NCBI GenBank assembly: GCA_050250955.1
Contig: JBFWNR010000004.1
Coordinates: 496,001-560,000, forward strand
From: CAWAYR01 sp050250955
GTDB taxonomy: Bacteria; Acidobacteriota; Vicinamibacteria; Vicinamibacterales; UBA2999
Length of the DNA stretch: 64,000 nt
Reading direction: 5' to 3'
This document shows positions 25,258 to 37,751 of the stretch, piece after piece. Position 1 is the stretch's first letter. Each line of letters opens with the position of its first letter. The position numbers were made by a program, and so were the translations under genes. Under the pieces are notes generated by a model. It did not search any database, was not told the DNA's origin, and saw only the letters and a list, made by a program, of their open reading frames with translations.

Positions 25258-26352
25258 ATGACTGCTCCCCTCGACCTCCTCGCGGCCCGGCTGGTCCGGG
25301 CGACCGCGGCCGTCCGCGACGCCGGGATCGACTGCCTGGTCGTCAGCGCGCCCGCGAACCTCACCTACCTGGCCGGGCTGCGGATGTCGGCCGGCCACCT
25401 GGTTGTGGGTCCGGCCGGGGCGACCCTCGTTGTGGACGGGCGCTACGTCGACGCGGCCGGGGAGTCGCTGGCCGGGCGGTCGGACCTGGCGCTCGAGCCG
25501 GTGCCGGTCGGGAGCAGCTACGAGGAAGCCACGGCGGCCCTGGTGCGGCGGCTCGGCGCCACGTCGGTCGGCGTCGAGAGTGCCCACCTGACCGTCGGTC
25601 GGCTGGCGGCGTTCCAGCGGCAGCTCGCCGGCGATACGCCCGTCCAGTGGCGGGAAACCACCGGAATCATCGAGTCTCTTCGGGTGATCAAGGACCCGTG
25701 GGAGTGTGGGGTCCTGCGCGACGCCGGCGGCCGGCTGTCGGCGGTGGCGGCGTGTATACTGCCCAAGGTGTCAGCCGGACGAACCGAGCGCCAAGTGGCC
25801 TGGGACATCGACGTGGCCCTGCGCTCCGCCGGGTTCGAACGCCCGGCGTTCGAGACCATCGTGGCCAGCGGCCCCCACGCCGCCCGGCCGCACCATCGAC
25901 CGACCGACCGGCGCCTCGAAACGGCGGAGCTGGTGCTCCTCGATTTCGGCGGCCAGCTCGACGGGTATTCGGTGGACATGTCCCGCACGGTGCCGCTTGG
26001 CGACGTCGGCAGCCGACGGCGCCACTGGCTGGAGGCCGTCGCCGCCGCGCAACTCGCCGCCATCGACGCCGTGGCGCCGGGTCGGCTGCCCTCGGAGGTC
26101 GACGCCGCGGCCCGTCACCGACTGGGCAGGGAGGGCCTGGCCGACCGTTTCGTCCACAGTACCGGCCATGGCCTCGGCCTCGACGTCCACGAGCGTCCGA
26201 CCATCGGCCCCCGCGGCGACACCGACGGCCCGCTGGCCGCGGGCATGGTGTTCACCGTCGAGCCGGGTGTGTACGTGCCCGGCGAGGGCGGCGTGCGGAT
26301 CGAGGACGACGTGCTGGTGACGCCGGCCGGCGCCGAACGCCTCACCTCTTGA
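25258..26352 (+). CDS. M24-family aminopeptidase (Xaa-Pro peptidase type)
   Basis: Probably removes N-terminal residues preceding proline from peptides in the cytosol. The 364-residue product has a creatinase-like N-terminal domain (about 1-135) and a pita-bread catalytic domain. Metal ligands are visible in order: Asp in LLDFGGQLDGY, Asp in SVDMSRT, His in STGHGLGLDVHE, Glu in TVEPGVYVP and Glu in VRIEDDV. The length fits short PepQ/YpdF-like enzymes. It sits between the pilus-linked TPR gene and accB, an arrangement also common in Firmicutes, where a similar peptidase precedes efp or accB. Confidence 0.88.
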   Translation: MTAPLDLLAARLVRATAAVRDAGIDCLVVSAPANLTYLAGLRMSAGHLVVGPAGATLVVDGRYVDAAGESLAGRSDLALEPVPVGSSYEEATAALVRRLGATSVGVESAHLTVGRLAAFQRQLAGDTPVQWRETTGIIESLRVIKDPWECGVLRDAGGRLSAVAACILPKVSAGRTERQVAWDIDVALRSAGFERPAFETIVASGPHAARPHHRPTDRRLETAELVLLDFGGQLDGYSVDMSRTVPLGDVGSRRRHWLEAVAAAQLAAIDAVAPGRLPSEVDAAARHRLGREGLADRFVHSTGHGLGLDVHERPTIGPRGDTDGPLAAGMVFTVEPGVYVPGEGGVRIEDDVLVTPAGAERLTS

Positions 26353-26372
26353 GCGGATCCCGACCCGTGTCC

Positions 26373-26837
<465 letters not shown>

Positions 26838-26839
26838 CC

Positions 26840-28210
<1,371 letters not shown>

Positions 28211-28221
28211 CGCGGCCGCCC

Positions 28222-28872
28222 GTGGCCGTCGCCCTGCCGCCGCTCTACGCCATCGTCGACGCCGACGCCTGCGCGCGGGCCGGCCGGCGCCCCGACCAGG
28301 TCGCCATCGACCTCGTCGGCGCCGGGGTGCGTTGCCTGCAGATCAGGGCCAAGACCTGGGACGGGGCCGACCTGCTGGCGCTCGTCGACGCCGTGCGGGC
28401 GGCGGCGGCGCCGGTGGCGGCCCAGGTCGTCGTCAACGACCGGGTCGACATCGCCGGGGCGGCCGGGGTCGGGGTCCACGTCGGCCAGACCGACCTGCCG
28501 CCGGCCGTGGCCCGCCGCCTGCTCGGTCCGGCCGCGACCATCGGCTGCTCGACCCACACCCTGGCCCAACTCGACGCGGCGCTCGCCGCGCCGGTCGACT
28601 ACGTGGCCTACGGCCCGGTCTTCGCGACCGCCACCAAGGCGAACCCCGACCCGGTGGTCGGACTCGACGGCGTGCGCGCCGCCGCGACCCGGGCCCGCGC
28701 CGCGGGCATCCCGCTGGTGGCGATCGGCGGCATCGACGTGCAGCGGGCGGCAGCCGTGCTCGGCGCCGGCGCCGCCGCGGTGGCGGTGGTCGCCGATCTG
28801 GTCGGCCACCAGGAGCCGCCGGCGGTGCGCGCCGGACGCTTTCTCGTGGCGCTGGGTGCGGCCGCTGGTTAG
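28222..28872 (+). CDS. thiE: Thiamine-phosphate synthase
   Basis: Joins the thiazole and pyrimidine moieties of thiamine. The 216-residue TIM-barrel protein shows LYAIVDADAC near the start, the substrate-binding IRAKTWDG, VVNDRVDIAGAAGVGVHVGQ, the GCSTHT loop, YVAYGPVFATATK and AIGGIDVQRA. All are ThiE landmarks. The GTG start lies 11 bp after accC. No TPP riboswitch is seen, so regulation would follow the upstream operon. A TenI-like paralogue is possible but less likely given the KANPD/GPVF motifs. Confidence 0.88.
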   Translation: MAVALPPLYAIVDADACARAGRRPDQVAIDLVGAGVRCLQIRAKTWDGADLLALVDAVRAAAAPVAAQVVVNDRVDIAGAAGVGVHVGQTDLPPAVARRLLGPAATIGCSTHTLAQLDAALAAPVDYVAYGPVFATATKANPDPVVGLDGVRAAATRARAAGIPLVAIGGIDVQRAAAVLGAGAAAVAVVADLVGHQEPPAVRAGRFLVALGAAAG

Positions 28873-28930
28873 AATTCCCCGGGCTTTTGCGCCGGTGCCC
28901 GGCCTGACGCGAAGCGACAGTGGAGGCTGA

Positions 28931-30619
28931 ATGGATTCCAACCTGCTGAAGACGAAGTCGATCGAGCAGTTGGTCGGGGACGTCGAGCACGGCAGCAAGG
29001 CGCTGCGGCGCAGCCTGTCGGCATGGGACCTGACGCTGCTGGGGATCGGCGCGATCATCGGCACCGGCATCTTCGTGCTCACCGGGACCGCGGCGGCCAA
29101 CCAGGCCGGGCCGGCGATCATGATGTCGTACCTCTTCGCCGGCCTCGCCTGTGGCTTCGCGGCGCTCTGCTACGCGGAGTTCGCCTCGATGATCCCCATC
29201 GCCGGCAGTGCCTACACCTACGCCTACGCGACCATGGGCGAGCTGTTCGCGTGGATCATCGGCTGGGACCTCATCCTCGAATACGCCGTCGGCTCGATGA
29301 CCGTCGCGATCGGCTGGAGCGGCTACATGCAGAAGCTGCTCGAGGGCGCCGGCATCGCCCTGCCGGTGTGGATGACGGCGGCGCCGAGCGCCACCACTCC
29401 GGGGGCGGTGATCAACCTGCCGGCAGTGATCATCGTGTTGTGCATCATGTACCTGCTGGTCGTCGGCATCCGCGAGAGCGCCCGCTTCAACGCCATCATG
29501 GTCGGCGTGAAACTGGCAGCGGTGCTGTTCTTCCTCGGCGCCGGCGCGGTCTACGTCCGGCCGGAGAACTGGAACCCGTTCACGCCCTACGGGTGGGCCG
29601 GCGTGATGGGCGCCGCCGGGGTCGTGTTCTTCGCCTACATCGGCTTCGACGCCGTCTCGACCACCGCCGAGGAAGCCAAGAACCCGCAGCGCGACCTGCC
29701 GATCGGCATCATCGCCTCGCTGGTCATCTGCACGACGCTGTACCTGGCGGTGGCCGCGGTGCTGTCGGGCATCGTCCCGGTGGTCGACTACAAGAGCGAC
29801 CAGGCGTTCCTCAACGCCCCGGTGGCCTTCGCGCTCAGCCTGATCGGGCAGGACTGGGCCGCCTACCTGGTGTCGGCCGGCGCCGTCGCCGGCATCACCT
29901 CGGTGCTGCTGGTGATGCTGATGAGCCAGCCGCGCATCTTCTTCGCGATGAGCCGCGATGGGCTGCTGCCGCAGGGCATCAGCAAGGTGCACCCGCGGTT
30001 CGGCACGCCCTACATCACGACGATCATCACCTGCGTGGTCGTCGCCATCGTCGCCGGTCTGACCCAGATCCAGACCGTCGGCGAGATGACCTCGATCGGC
30101 ACCCTGTTCGCGTTCGCCATCGTCTGCGGTGCCGTGCTGGTCCTGCGCAGCAAGCGCCCCGACGCCCACCGCCCCTTCAAGGTCCCGTTCGGGCCGATCT
30201 TCCCGACGATGGGCATCGTGTCGTGCGCCTACCTGATGCTCAACCTGCCAATCCTGACCTGGGTGCGCTTCCTGGTCTGGCTGGACATCGGCATGCTCAT
30301 CTACTGGTTCTACGGGCGTACGCACAGCCCGCTGGCCGACCCGGCCGAAGCGGCGCGGCGGCCGCTGCTGGCCAGCGTCGGCAACTTCGTGTTCGTCATG
30401 GGCGCACTGGCGGTCTTCAACTTCGCGTGCATCACCGTGCTCGGCCTGATGACCGAGGTCGGCCTGACCACCGAGACGATCGCCAAGTGGCACGAGATCG
30501 GCGTCACCGCCGAGGAGGCCGACGCCTTCGGCCTCAAGTGGCTCGGCGTGGCGCTGGCGATCTGGGCGGTCGGTTTCGGCATCCGCAAGGCCGCCGGCGA
30601 CACCGCGCCCTCGGCATGA
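28931..30619 (+). CDS. APC-superfamily amino acid permease
   Basis: A 562-residue inner-membrane transporter with about 12-14 hydrophobic segments. The first carries GIGAIIGTGIFVLTG, the unwound substrate-binding motif of the APC fold. The sixth has FFAYIGFDAVSTTAEEAKNP, typical of cationic amino acid transporter-like members (YfnA/CAT group). This group takes up basic or branched amino acids, and specificity cannot be read from sequence. GGAGG precedes the ATG. Neighbouring thiE and folD do not indicate the substrate. Confidence 0.9.
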   Translation: MDSNLLKTKSIEQLVGDVEHGSKALRRSLSAWDLTLLGIGAIIGTGIFVLTGTAAANQAGPAIMMSYLFAGLACGFAALCYAEFASMIPIAGSAYTYAYATMGELFAWIIGWDLILEYAVGSMTVAIGWSGYMQKLLEGAGIALPVWMTAAPSATTPGAVINLPAVIIVLCIMYLLVVGIRESARFNAIMVGVKLAAVLFFLGAGAVYVRPENWNPFTPYGWAGVMGAAGVVFFAYIGFDAVSTTAEEAKNPQRDLPIGIIASLVICTTLYLAVAAVLSGIVPVVDYKSDQAFLNAPVAFALSLIGQDWAAYLVSAGAVAGITSVLLVMLMSQPRIFFAMSRDGLLPQGISKVHPRFGTPYITTIITCVVVAIVAGLTQIQTVGEMTSIGTLFAFAIVCGAVLVLRSKRPDAHRPFKVPFGPIFPTMGIVSCAYLMLNLPILTWVRFLVWLDIGMLIYWFYGRTHSPLADPAEAARRPLLASVGNFVFVMGALAVFNFACITVLGLMTEVGLTTETIAKWHEIGVTAEEADAFGLKWLGVALAIWAVGFGIRKAAGDTAPSA

Positions 30620-30665
30620 CGACGGCGACCCGGGTAGCCCGCTTGCCGGGGGAGCACCCCGGCCG

Positions 30666-31595
30666 ATGAGTGCCCGACGACTCGACGGCGCCGTGGTGGC
30701 GGCGGCCATCCGCGCCGATCTGGCGCCGCGCATCGGCGCCTTCGCGGCCGCTCACGGCCGCCCGCCGACGCTCGGCCTGGTGCTCGCCGGGGCCGACCCG
30801 GCGTCGGAGATCTACGTCCGCAACAAGATGCGCACCGCGGCGGAGGCCGGCTGCCGTGCCGACGTGGTCCGGCTGGAGGCCGACGCCCGCCTCGCCGACG
30901 TCCTGGCGGTGGTCGAGCGGCTGAACGCCGACGACGCCGTCGACGGCATCCTGGTCCAGTCGCCGCTGCCGCGCGCGATGGGCGCCGACGCCGAACAGCA
31001 GGTCTTCGACGCCATCGACCCGGCCAAGGACGTCGACGGGTTCCACGCCGAGAACGTCGGCCGCCTGGTCCAGAAGCGGGCCCGGCTGATCGCCTGCACG
31101 CCGAGCGGCGTCATCGAACTGCTGGTCCGCGAGGGCCTGCCGATCGCCGGCCGTCATGCCGTCGTGATCGGACGCAGCGACATCGTCGGCAAGCCGATGG
31201 CGCTGCTGCTCCTGCACCGCGACGCGACGGTGACCATCTGCCACTCACGGACGCCCGACGTCGCAGCCATCAGCCGCCAGGCCGACCTGGTGGTCGCCGG
31301 CGTCGGTCGGCCCGGCTTCGTGACCGCCGACTTCGTCAAGCCGGGAGCCGTCGTCGTCGACGTCGGCATCAACCGGGTCGGCGACGCCGCGGTCGTGGCC
31401 GGGCTCTACGCCGAGGGCCATCCCCGGCGCCGCCAGTTCGCGGAGAAGGGCAGCCTGGTCGTCGGCGACGTCCATCCCGAGGTGGCCGCGGTGGCCGGGG
31501 CCCTGACGCCGGTCCCTGGTGGCGTCGGCCCGCTGACCATCGCGATGCTGCTGCACAACACCGTCGTGGCGGCCGAGGATCGGGCGGGGCGCTAG
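30666..31595 (+). CDS. folD: Bifunctional methylene-THF dehydrogenase / methenyl-THF cyclohydrolase
   Basis: Interconverts 5,10-methylene- and 10-formyl-tetrahydrofolate using NADP. The 309-residue protein has YVRNKM with the catalytic Lys. It also has ILVQSPLP, KDVDGFH, ACTPSGVIELL and the Rossmann motif IGRSDIVGKPMALLL. TPVPGGVGPLTIAML is the C-terminal signature. It is slightly longer than the usual 285 residues, with an insertion around VVAGLYAEGHPRRRQFAEKG near the C-terminal third. Confidence 0.96.
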   Translation: MSARRLDGAVVAAAIRADLAPRIGAFAAAHGRPPTLGLVLAGADPASEIYVRNKMRTAAEAGCRADVVRLEADARLADVLAVVERLNADDAVDGILVQSPLPRAMGADAEQQVFDAIDPAKDVDGFHAENVGRLVQKRARLIACTPSGVIELLVREGLPIAGRHAVVIGRSDIVGKPMALLLLHRDATVTICHSRTPDVAAISRQADLVVAGVGRPGFVTADFVKPGAVVVDVGINRVGDAAVVAGLYAEGHPRRRQFAEKGSLVVGDVHPEVAAVAGALTPVPGGVGPLTIAMLLHNTVVAAEDRAGR

Positions 31596-31641
31596 CGCGG
31601 AGCCCCATGGCCGTTGCCCCCGGGGCGGAGACCGCGTAGCC

Positions 31642-32232
31642 GTGCGACGGGTTGCCCTGACCGGCGGCATCGCCACCGGCAAGTCCACCGTCGCCGCCGT
31701 GCTCGGTCGCGCCGGCGTCGCGGTGGTCGACGCCGACCGGCTCGCTCGCGATGCCGTCGCTCCGGGGAGCCCCGGGCTGGGGGCCGTCGTCGCCCGATTC
31801 GGGCCGGCGGTCCTCGACGCGTCCGGTGCGCTCGACCGGGCGGCCCTGGGCCGGATGGTCTTCGCCGACGCGGCGGCCAGGCGCGACCTCGAGCGCATCG
31901 TCCACCCGCGCGTCCGCGACGGCGTGGCGACCTTCTTCGCCGCCGCGGCCGGGCGGCCGGCGGCGGTGGCCGAGATACCGCTGGTCTACGAGACCGGGTG
32001 GTACCGTGACTTCGACGCCGTCGTGGTCGTGGCCTGCGACCCGCGCCTGCAGATCGCCCGGCTGCAGGCGCGTGACGGCTTCAGCGCCGCCGAAGCGGCC
32101 GCCCGGCTGGCGGCGCAGTGGCCGATCGCCGACAAGGCCCGGCTGGCCGACCGCGTCATCCGCAGCGACGGCCCGATCGAGGACACCACCCGTCAGGCCG
32201 AGGCCCTGGCCGCCTGGCTGGCGCGGCCGTGA
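31642..32232 (+). CDS. coaE: Dephospho-CoA kinase
   Basis: Phosphorylates dephospho-CoA in the last step of coenzyme A synthesis. The 196-residue P-loop kinase starts at GTG and has VALTGGIATGKST as Walker A. The CoA-domain segment is VVDADRLARDAV, HPRVRDG follows, and EIPLVYETGWYRDFDAVVVV is the nucleotide-binding strand. It converges with lapB, with only 12 bp between the stops. Confidence 0.95.
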   Translation: MRRVALTGGIATGKSTVAAVLGRAGVAVVDADRLARDAVAPGSPGLGAVVARFGPAVLDASGALDRAALGRMVFADAAARRDLERIVHPRVRDGVATFFAAAAGRPAAVAEIPLVYETGWYRDFDAVVVVACDPRLQIARLQARDGFSAAEAAARLAAQWPIADKARLADRVIRSDGPIEDTTRQAEALAAWLARP

Positions 32233-32244
32233 GGCCGCCGGCGA

Positions 32245-33462
32245 TCAGAGCTCGGCGGCTTCCTTGACCGGGGCGATCCGCTCCTCGACGAAGCTGTTCC
32301 ACTCGTGGCAGTGCGGACACTGCCAGAGGAGCTCGGTGCTGCGGTAGTGGCAGCGCAGGCAGACGTGCGGGTCGAGGAAGAAGACGGCGTCCTTGGCGTG
32401 CCGCACGTAGCGTTCCACCTGTGCGCGATCGAGGTCGAGGCCGAGCAGCGCCTCCCAGATGGCCTCGTGCACCGTCAGACCGTGCGGGTTGTGGCTGAGC
32501 GCCTCGAGCAGCTGGTCGAGGGCCGCGGCGCGATCGCCGCGATCGGCCAGGGCGCGGCCGAGCGCCAGCCGGGCCCGCCAGTTCTGGGGACTGGCCGCGA
32601 CCAGCCGTCGGCAGAGCTCGAGGAACCGGTCGGGCTCGCCCTGGTCGGTGTAGCGGCGGCGCAGCCGATCCAGTACCAGGTGGGCGCGATCCGGCGTCGA
32701 CTCCACCAGCCCCTCCCAGACCTGCACGGCCTGGTCGGGCTGTCCCTGCCGTTCCAGCGCCTCGCCGAGGTTCACCGCGGCCGGGGTGACGAAGGCGTCG
32801 AGGTCGAGGGCCGCCCGGAAACGGGCGTGCGCGGTGGCGAGGTCGCCGGCCTTGAGGGCCGCCAGGCCGCGTTCGTTCTCGAGGTAGGCGAGGATCGCCT
32901 GGCTGCGCGCCGGCGGTTCGGGGCCGTCGAGGGCGACCAGCTCCTGGCGGATCTTCGCCGCCTCCTCCCACTGATGCTGCTCCTCGTAGACCTTTTCGAG
33001 GTGGAGCAGGGCGTAGGTGTTGGCCGGGTCGAGGCGTCGGACCTCCTTGAAGGCCTCGACCGCGCGGTCGACGAACCCGCCGCGCTTGAAGTCGAGCCCG
33101 AGACACAGCATGACGTAGGCGTGTTCGAGGCGGGTGAGCTTCTGGCGCTGCAGCAGGGCCTGGTGCACCTGGATCGCCCGCGTCACCTGGCCGCGCTCGC
33201 GGTAGACGTTGCCGAGGATCAGGTGGATCTCGAGGGCGTCGGCGTCGACCCGCGTGGCCTGGCTCAGCTCCTCGATCGCCAGGTCGATCTGGTTGGCGAC
33301 CAGGAAGTTGAGGCCGAGAACGTAGTGGTGCGAGTCGCGGGCCTTGCGGCGATCGATCCAGCGCCCGTCGCGCAGCTTGTAGCGTTCCCACGCCTTGCCG
33401 ATGGCGACGCCGGCGAGCAGGGCGAGCAGGGCCGAGATGAAAGGGAGATACCCGTCGAGCAC
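32245..33462 (-). CDS. lapB: LapB/YciM-like membrane-anchored TPR protein with C-terminal rubredoxin-type zinc ribbon
   Basis: The 405-residue protein has one N-terminal membrane segment (about 3-22), then a chain of TPR repeats (about 45-370). The zinc ribbon is CLRCHYRSTELLWQCPHCHEW at the C-terminus, two CxxC pairs that bind metal. This exact architecture defines LapB, which in E. coli helps FtsH degrade LpxC and so limits LPS synthesis. It is last in a minus-strand operon of Kdo genes, which supports an LPS-control role. Homologue function in this phylum is inference. Confidence 0.85.
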   Translation of the reverse strand: MLDGYLPFISALLALLAGVAIGKAWERYKLRDGRWIDRRKARDSHHYVLGLNFLVANQIDLAIEELSQATRVDADALEIHLILGNVYRERGQVTRAIQVHQALLQRQKLTRLEHAYVMLCLGLDFKRGGFVDRAVEAFKEVRRLDPANTYALLHLEKVYEEQHQWEEAAKIRQELVALDGPEPPARSQAILAYLENERGLAALKAGDLATAHARFRAALDLDAFVTPAAVNLGEALERQGQPDQAVQVWEGLVESTPDRAHLVLDRLRRRYTDQGEPDRFLELCRRLVAASPQNWRARLALGRALADRGDRAAALDQLLEALSHNPHGLTVHEAIWEALLGLDLDRAQVERYVRHAKDAVFFLDPHVCLRCHYRSTELLWQCPHCHEWNSFVEERIAPVKEAAEL

Positions 33463-33472
33463 GGCGCCCAGC

Positions 33473-34432
33473 CTAGACGAGTCCCGTCTTCCAGAGGTCG
33501 TGCAGGTGGACGAGGCCGAGCGGTCGCCGATCGGGCGCGACGACGACGACCGCCGTGATCCGGCGGCGCTCGAGGAGCAGCAGGGTCTCGGCGGCGAGCG
33601 TCTCGGGGCCGACCGTGACCGGCGTGCGGCCCATCATCTGCTCGGCGGTGAGCTCGGCGGGCCGATCGGTACGGGCGAGGGCCCGGCGGAGATCACCGTC
33701 GGTGACGACGCCGAGCAGGAGACCGGCGGCGTCGACCACGCAGGTCAGGCCGCGCTCCCCTCGCGAGATCTCGGCGATGACGTCGCGGAGAGGCGTCGCC
33801 GGCCCGACCCGCGGCAGCAGTTCACCGCTGCGCATCACGACGTCGACCCGCCGCGCCTGCCGGTAGAGGGTGCCGCGCGGGTGCAGGTCGGCGAAGTTGT
33901 TGGGGCTGAAGCCCTTCTCGTCGAGGACGGTCATCGCCAGCGCGTCGCCCATGGCCAGCGCCGCGGTCGTGCTGGCCGTCGGCGCCAGGTTCAGCGGGCA
34001 GGCCTCCTTGGGCACGCTGCAGTCCAGCGTCACGGTGGCGAGCCGGGCCAGCGTCGAGTCGGGGTTGCCGGTCATGGCGACCAGGGCGCCGCCGCGGCGC
34101 TTGAGAATCTCGAGCAGCTGCGTCAGTTCCTCGGTCTCGCCGCTGTAGGACAGGGCGATGACGACGTCGTCGGCGTGGATCATGCCGAGGTCGCCGTGCA
34201 CCGCCTCGGTCGGGTGCACGAAGTAGGCCGGCGACCCGGTGCTCGACAGGGTGGCGGCGATCTTCCGGGCGACGATGCCCGACTTGCCGACGCCGGTGAG
34301 GATCACCCGGCCGCGGCAGTCGCGGATCAGGTGCACGGCGGCGCTGAACTGGCCGTCGAGCCGCGCCGCCAGCGCGCGCACCGCCGCGGCCTCGGTTTCG
34401 AGGACCGTCCGGGCCAGGGAGAGATCAGCCAT
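33473..34432 (-). CDS. kdsD: D-arabinose 5-phosphate isomerase (SIS plus two CBS domains)
   Basis: Isomerises ribulose 5-phosphate to arabinose 5-phosphate, the first step towards Kdo. The 319-residue protein has an N-terminal SIS domain (VILTGVGKSGIVARKIAAT, IALSYSGETEEL, HGDLG) and two C-terminal CBS domains (about 195-319). The ATG at 34432 overlaps the kdsA end by 8 bp. A TTG seven codons upstream is an alternative start. CPLNLAPTASTT is the KdsD signature for Kdo-type isomerases. Confidence 0.93.
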   Translation of the reverse strand: MADLSLARTVLETEAAAVRALAARLDGQFSAAVHLIRDCRGRVILTGVGKSGIVARKIAATLSSTGSPAYFVHPTEAVHGDLGMIHADDVVIALSYSGETEELTQLLEILKRRGGALVAMTGNPDSTLARLATVTLDCSVPKEACPLNLAPTASTTAALAMGDALAMTVLDEKGFSPNNFADLHPRGTLYRQARRVDVVMRSGELLPRVGPATPLRDVIAEISRGERGLTCVVDAAGLLLGVVTDGDLRRALARTDRPAELTAEQMMGRTPVTVGPETLAAETLLLLERRRITAVVVVAPDRRPLGLVHLHDLWKTGLV

Positions 34433-35255
34433 CCGCCCGGGCAATCCTATCAATCGCGACCAGCGCCGGCAGCAACGACTCGACCAGGTCGAGCCGAAGG
34501 GCGTTGGCGGCGTCGCTTCTGGCCCGAGCCGGGTCTTCGTGCACCTCCATGAACAGCCCGTCGACGCCGGCGCCGACGCCGGCGCGGGCCAGGGGGGCGA
34601 TGTACTCGGCCAGCCCGGCGGTCACGCCGTCGCCCGCGCCCGGCAGCTGCAGGCTGTGGGTGACGTCGAAGACCACCGGCAGCCCCAGCTCGCGCATCAT
34701 CGGCAGACCGCGCATGTCCACGACCAGGTTCTGGTAGCCGAACGACGAGCCCCGCTCGGTCAGCAGGATGCCGCTGGCGCCGCCCTCGGTCAGCTTGCCG
34801 ACGACGTGGCGCATGTCGCGCGGGGCCAGGAACTGGGCCTTCTTGACGTTGACCGTCCGTCCGGTGGCCGCCGCGGCGAGGAGCAGGTCGGTCTGTCGCG
34901 AGAGGAACGCCGGAATCTGCAGGACATCGGCGACCTCGGCCGCGGCCGCCGCCTGGGCCGGCTCGTGGATGTCGGTCAGGATCGGCAGCCCGGTACGGCT
35001 CTTGACCGCGGCGAGCGCCTTCAGCCCCTCAGGCAATCCGGGGCCGCGGAATGACGCCAGCGACGTCCGGTTGGCCTTGTCGAACGACGCCTTGAAGACC
35101 AGCGGGACGCCGCAGCGCCGCGCGATGGCGTCGAGCGCCACCGCCAGATCCAGGACGTGACCCGGACTTTCGATCACGCAGGGACCGAGGATGAAGGCCA
35201 GCGGGTGGCCCGACCCGAAGGTGACCGCCCCCGCCGCGACCGGCCGGACGCCCAT
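34425..35255 (-). CDS. kdsA: 3-deoxy-D-manno-octulosonate 8-phosphate synthase, metal-dependent type
   Basis: Condenses arabinose 5-phosphate with PEP. The 276-residue TIM barrel begins with FILGPCVIES. The Cys there marks the metal-dependent class (Asn in the metal-free class). The other expected ligands are present: His in FDVTHSLQ, Glu in LFMEVHEDP and Asp in RSDAANAL. FKASFDKANRTS is the PEP-binding loop. It sits between pyrG and kdsD in the Kdo operon. Confidence 0.96.
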   Translation of the reverse strand: MGVRPVAAGAVTFGSGHPLAFILGPCVIESPGHVLDLAVALDAIARRCGVPLVFKASFDKANRTSLASFRGPGLPEGLKALAAVKSRTGLPILTDIHEPAQAAAAAEVADVLQIPAFLSRQTDLLLAAAATGRTVNVKKAQFLAPRDMRHVVGKLTEGGASGILLTERGSSFGYQNLVVDMRGLPMMRELGLPVVFDVTHSLQLPGAGDGVTAGLAEYIAPLARAGVGAGVDGLFMEVHEDPARARSDAANALRLDLVESLLPALVAIDRIARADG

Positions 35256-35261
35256 CGCGGT

Positions 35262-36910
<1,649 letters not shown>

Positions 36911-36914
<4 letters not shown>

Positions 36915-37675
36915 GGCGTGGATACCGTGCGTCTGGCGCGTTCGAGGTCCTCGGGCGTGTCGACGGCCACCGACACGTAGGCGGTCTCGAGGACGCGGAT
37001 GGGAATGCCGTGCTCGAGCGCCCGCAGCTGTTCGAGCGACTCGCTGCGCTCGAGCGGCGTCGGCGGCAGCGCGGCCAGCCGCAGCAGCGTGTCACGCCGG
37101 TAGGCATAGAGCCCGACGTGCACGGCGGGGGCGGCGCCGTCGCCGTCGCGACGGAAGGGAATCGGCGCCCGCGAGAAATACAGCGCGTGGCCCTGGCGAT
37201 CGCGGACGACCTTCACCAGGTGCGGCGAGGTGACGTCCTCGTCGGCGGCCAGCGGCCGGCACAAAGTGGTCATCTGCGTGGCCGGGTCGGCGTGGAACGG
37301 GGCGACCAGGGCATCGATCGCCGCCGGATCGACCATCGGCTCGTCGCCCTGGACGTTGACGGCGATGGCGCAGGGCAGATCGGCGACCAGCTCGGCCAGC
37401 CGATCGGTGCCCGAGCGATGATCGGCGCGGGTCAGGCAGGCCAGCCCGCCGAACCCTTCCACGGCGTGGACGATCCGGTCGTCGTCGGTGGCGACGATCA
37501 CCGCGTCGACGCGGGCCAGCGAGGCGCGCCGGTAGACGTGCTCGACCATGGGCCGGCCGCCGATGTCGGCGAGGGGTTTTCCGGGGAGTCGGGAGGAGTG
37601 GTAGCGGGCCGGGACGATCGCCACTACCGAGGAATCGGTCAGGCTGGCTGGCAGTCTGCCTGGAACCGCGGGCAC
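36911..37675 (-). CDS. kdsB: CMP-Kdo synthetase (3-deoxy-manno-octulosonate cytidylyltransferase)
   Basis: Activates Kdo with CTP for LPS inner-core assembly. VVAIVPARYHSSRLPGKPL is the nucleotide-binding signature, and VNVQGDEPMVDP, YFSRAPIPF, VGLYAYRRDTLL and LEQLRALEHGIPI are all KdsB motifs. The GTG at 37675 gives 254 residues with about 15 extra N-terminal residues before the conserved core. The start is therefore uncertain, and a GTG inside VVAIVPAR is the alternative. It is first in the operon kdsB-pyrG-kdsA-kdsD-lapB. Confidence 0.94.
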
Positions 37676-37737
37676 GGCGAATTCTACCACAGTGCACGCA
37701 TTGGCACGCCGGCGCGCACGTGGTGGCGAAACGCCGA

Positions 37738-37743
37738 TACTAT
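37738..37743 (+). promoter_or_regulatory. -10-like TACTAT, 8 nt before the GspC/PilP-like ATG
   Basis: TACTAT lies 8 nt upstream of the ATG at 37752, in the 76-bp divergent gap with kdsB. A start site about 7 nt downstream would give an almost leaderless mRNA. No good -35 is present. Confidence 0.35.
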
Positions 37744-37751
37744 GCGCAGGG

